Position numbers and translations under genes: made by a program
Notes under the pieces: generated by a model
Database searches by the model: none
What the model was told of the DNA's origin: nothing
The model's input: only the letters and a program-made list of their open reading frames with translations
Origin: DATEMK01 sp035275625
Lineage (GTDB): Bacteria > Bacteroidota > Bacteroidia > AKYH767-A > OLB10
DNA: 7,059 nt
Assembly (NCBI GenBank): GCA_035275625.1
Contig: DATEMK010000510.1
Span: 1-7,059 of the forward strand
Direction of reading: 5' to 3'
In this document: piece by piece, positions 6,949 to 7,059 of the stretch
Layout of the letters: each line of letters starts with the position of its first letter
Numbering within the stretch: the first letter of the stretch is position 1

Positions 6949-6960
6949 AAATGAAAAATA

Positions 6961-7000
6961 AAAAAAATCCCGTCTCACCTCAGGAGAGACGGTTTTTTTT
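6961..7000. terminator. Bidirectional intrinsic terminator between convergent genes
   Basis: A GC-rich 7-bp stem (CCGTCTC at 6970-6976 with GAGACGG at 6986-6992) has a 9-base loop that can add a small CC/GG pair. It is flanked by seven A's (6961-6967) and eight T's (6993-7000). T-runs therefore follow the hairpin on both strands, serving the amidohydrolase on the plus strand and the partial gene ending at 7021 on the minus strand. Confidence 0.9.
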
Positions 7001-7020
7001 CAGCATTAACCTGTAAAAGA

Positions 7021-7059
7021 CTACTCTGTTTTCACAAGTCTCATAACTTTTTTATTTTT
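7021..7059 (-). CDS. C-terminal end of a convergent gene, probably another T9SS-sorted protein
   Basis: On the minus strand the frame open from the window edge reads KNKKVMRLVKTE and then TAG at 7021-7023. A strand ending in Lys/Val/Arg/Leu and closing with a charged Lys-Thr-Glu is how T9SS type A sorting domains commonly end (compare KIMTARLILEK in the exoprotein at 3258-5534). A terminator hairpin sits 20 bp beyond the stop, which supports a real gene end. Only 12 codons are visible, so the protein itself cannot be identified. Confidence 0.5.
   Translation of the reverse strand, partial: KNKKVMRLVKTE

Overview
The window looks like an ordinary chromosomal segment of a member of the Bacteroidota. 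Four things point there: a type IX secretion (T9SS) C-terminal sorting domain, a 'choice-of-anchor L' exoprotein, a lipoprotein ending its signal peptide in Cys-Lys-Lys, and promoter-like TAnnTTTG boxes with A-rich leaders instead of Shine-Dalgarno sites. Base composition is moderate and slightly AT-rich. No rRNA, tRNA, CRISPR array, insertion sequence or phage gene was recognised.

Left part (1-2988, all minus strand): a likely four-gene operon transcribed toward position 1. It runs from a UPF0173-type metallo-beta-lactamase-fold hydrolase (start 2988), through a small lipoprotein of unknown function, to the chromosome-partition ATPase ParA and its partner ParB, which is cut off by the window's left edge. 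ParA and ParB together make up the partition machinery. The two upstream genes look co-transcribed with them, but nothing shows a partition role. The parA-parB gap holds a 7-bp phased AT-rich repeat.

Middle (2989-5658): a divergent promoter region of about 270 bp leads to a 758-residue secreted T9SS protein. It carries an anchor-L domain, two Ig-like modules, a dockerin-like pair of calcium loops, a cohesin-like module and a type A sorting tail. A strong hairpin terminator closes the gene. The next promoter starts in that terminator's T-tract.

Right part (5659-7059): a signal-peptide-bearing amidohydrolase of the Xaa-Pro dipeptidase/imidodipeptidase-like group, then a bidirectional terminator, then the last 12 codons of a convergent minus-strand gene. 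Those codons resemble the end of another T9SS sorting domain.

I see no convincing new system. The most notable points are the dockerin-like plus cohesin-like pairing in one T9SS protein, the lipoprotein inside the par operon, and the phased repeat upstream of parB.
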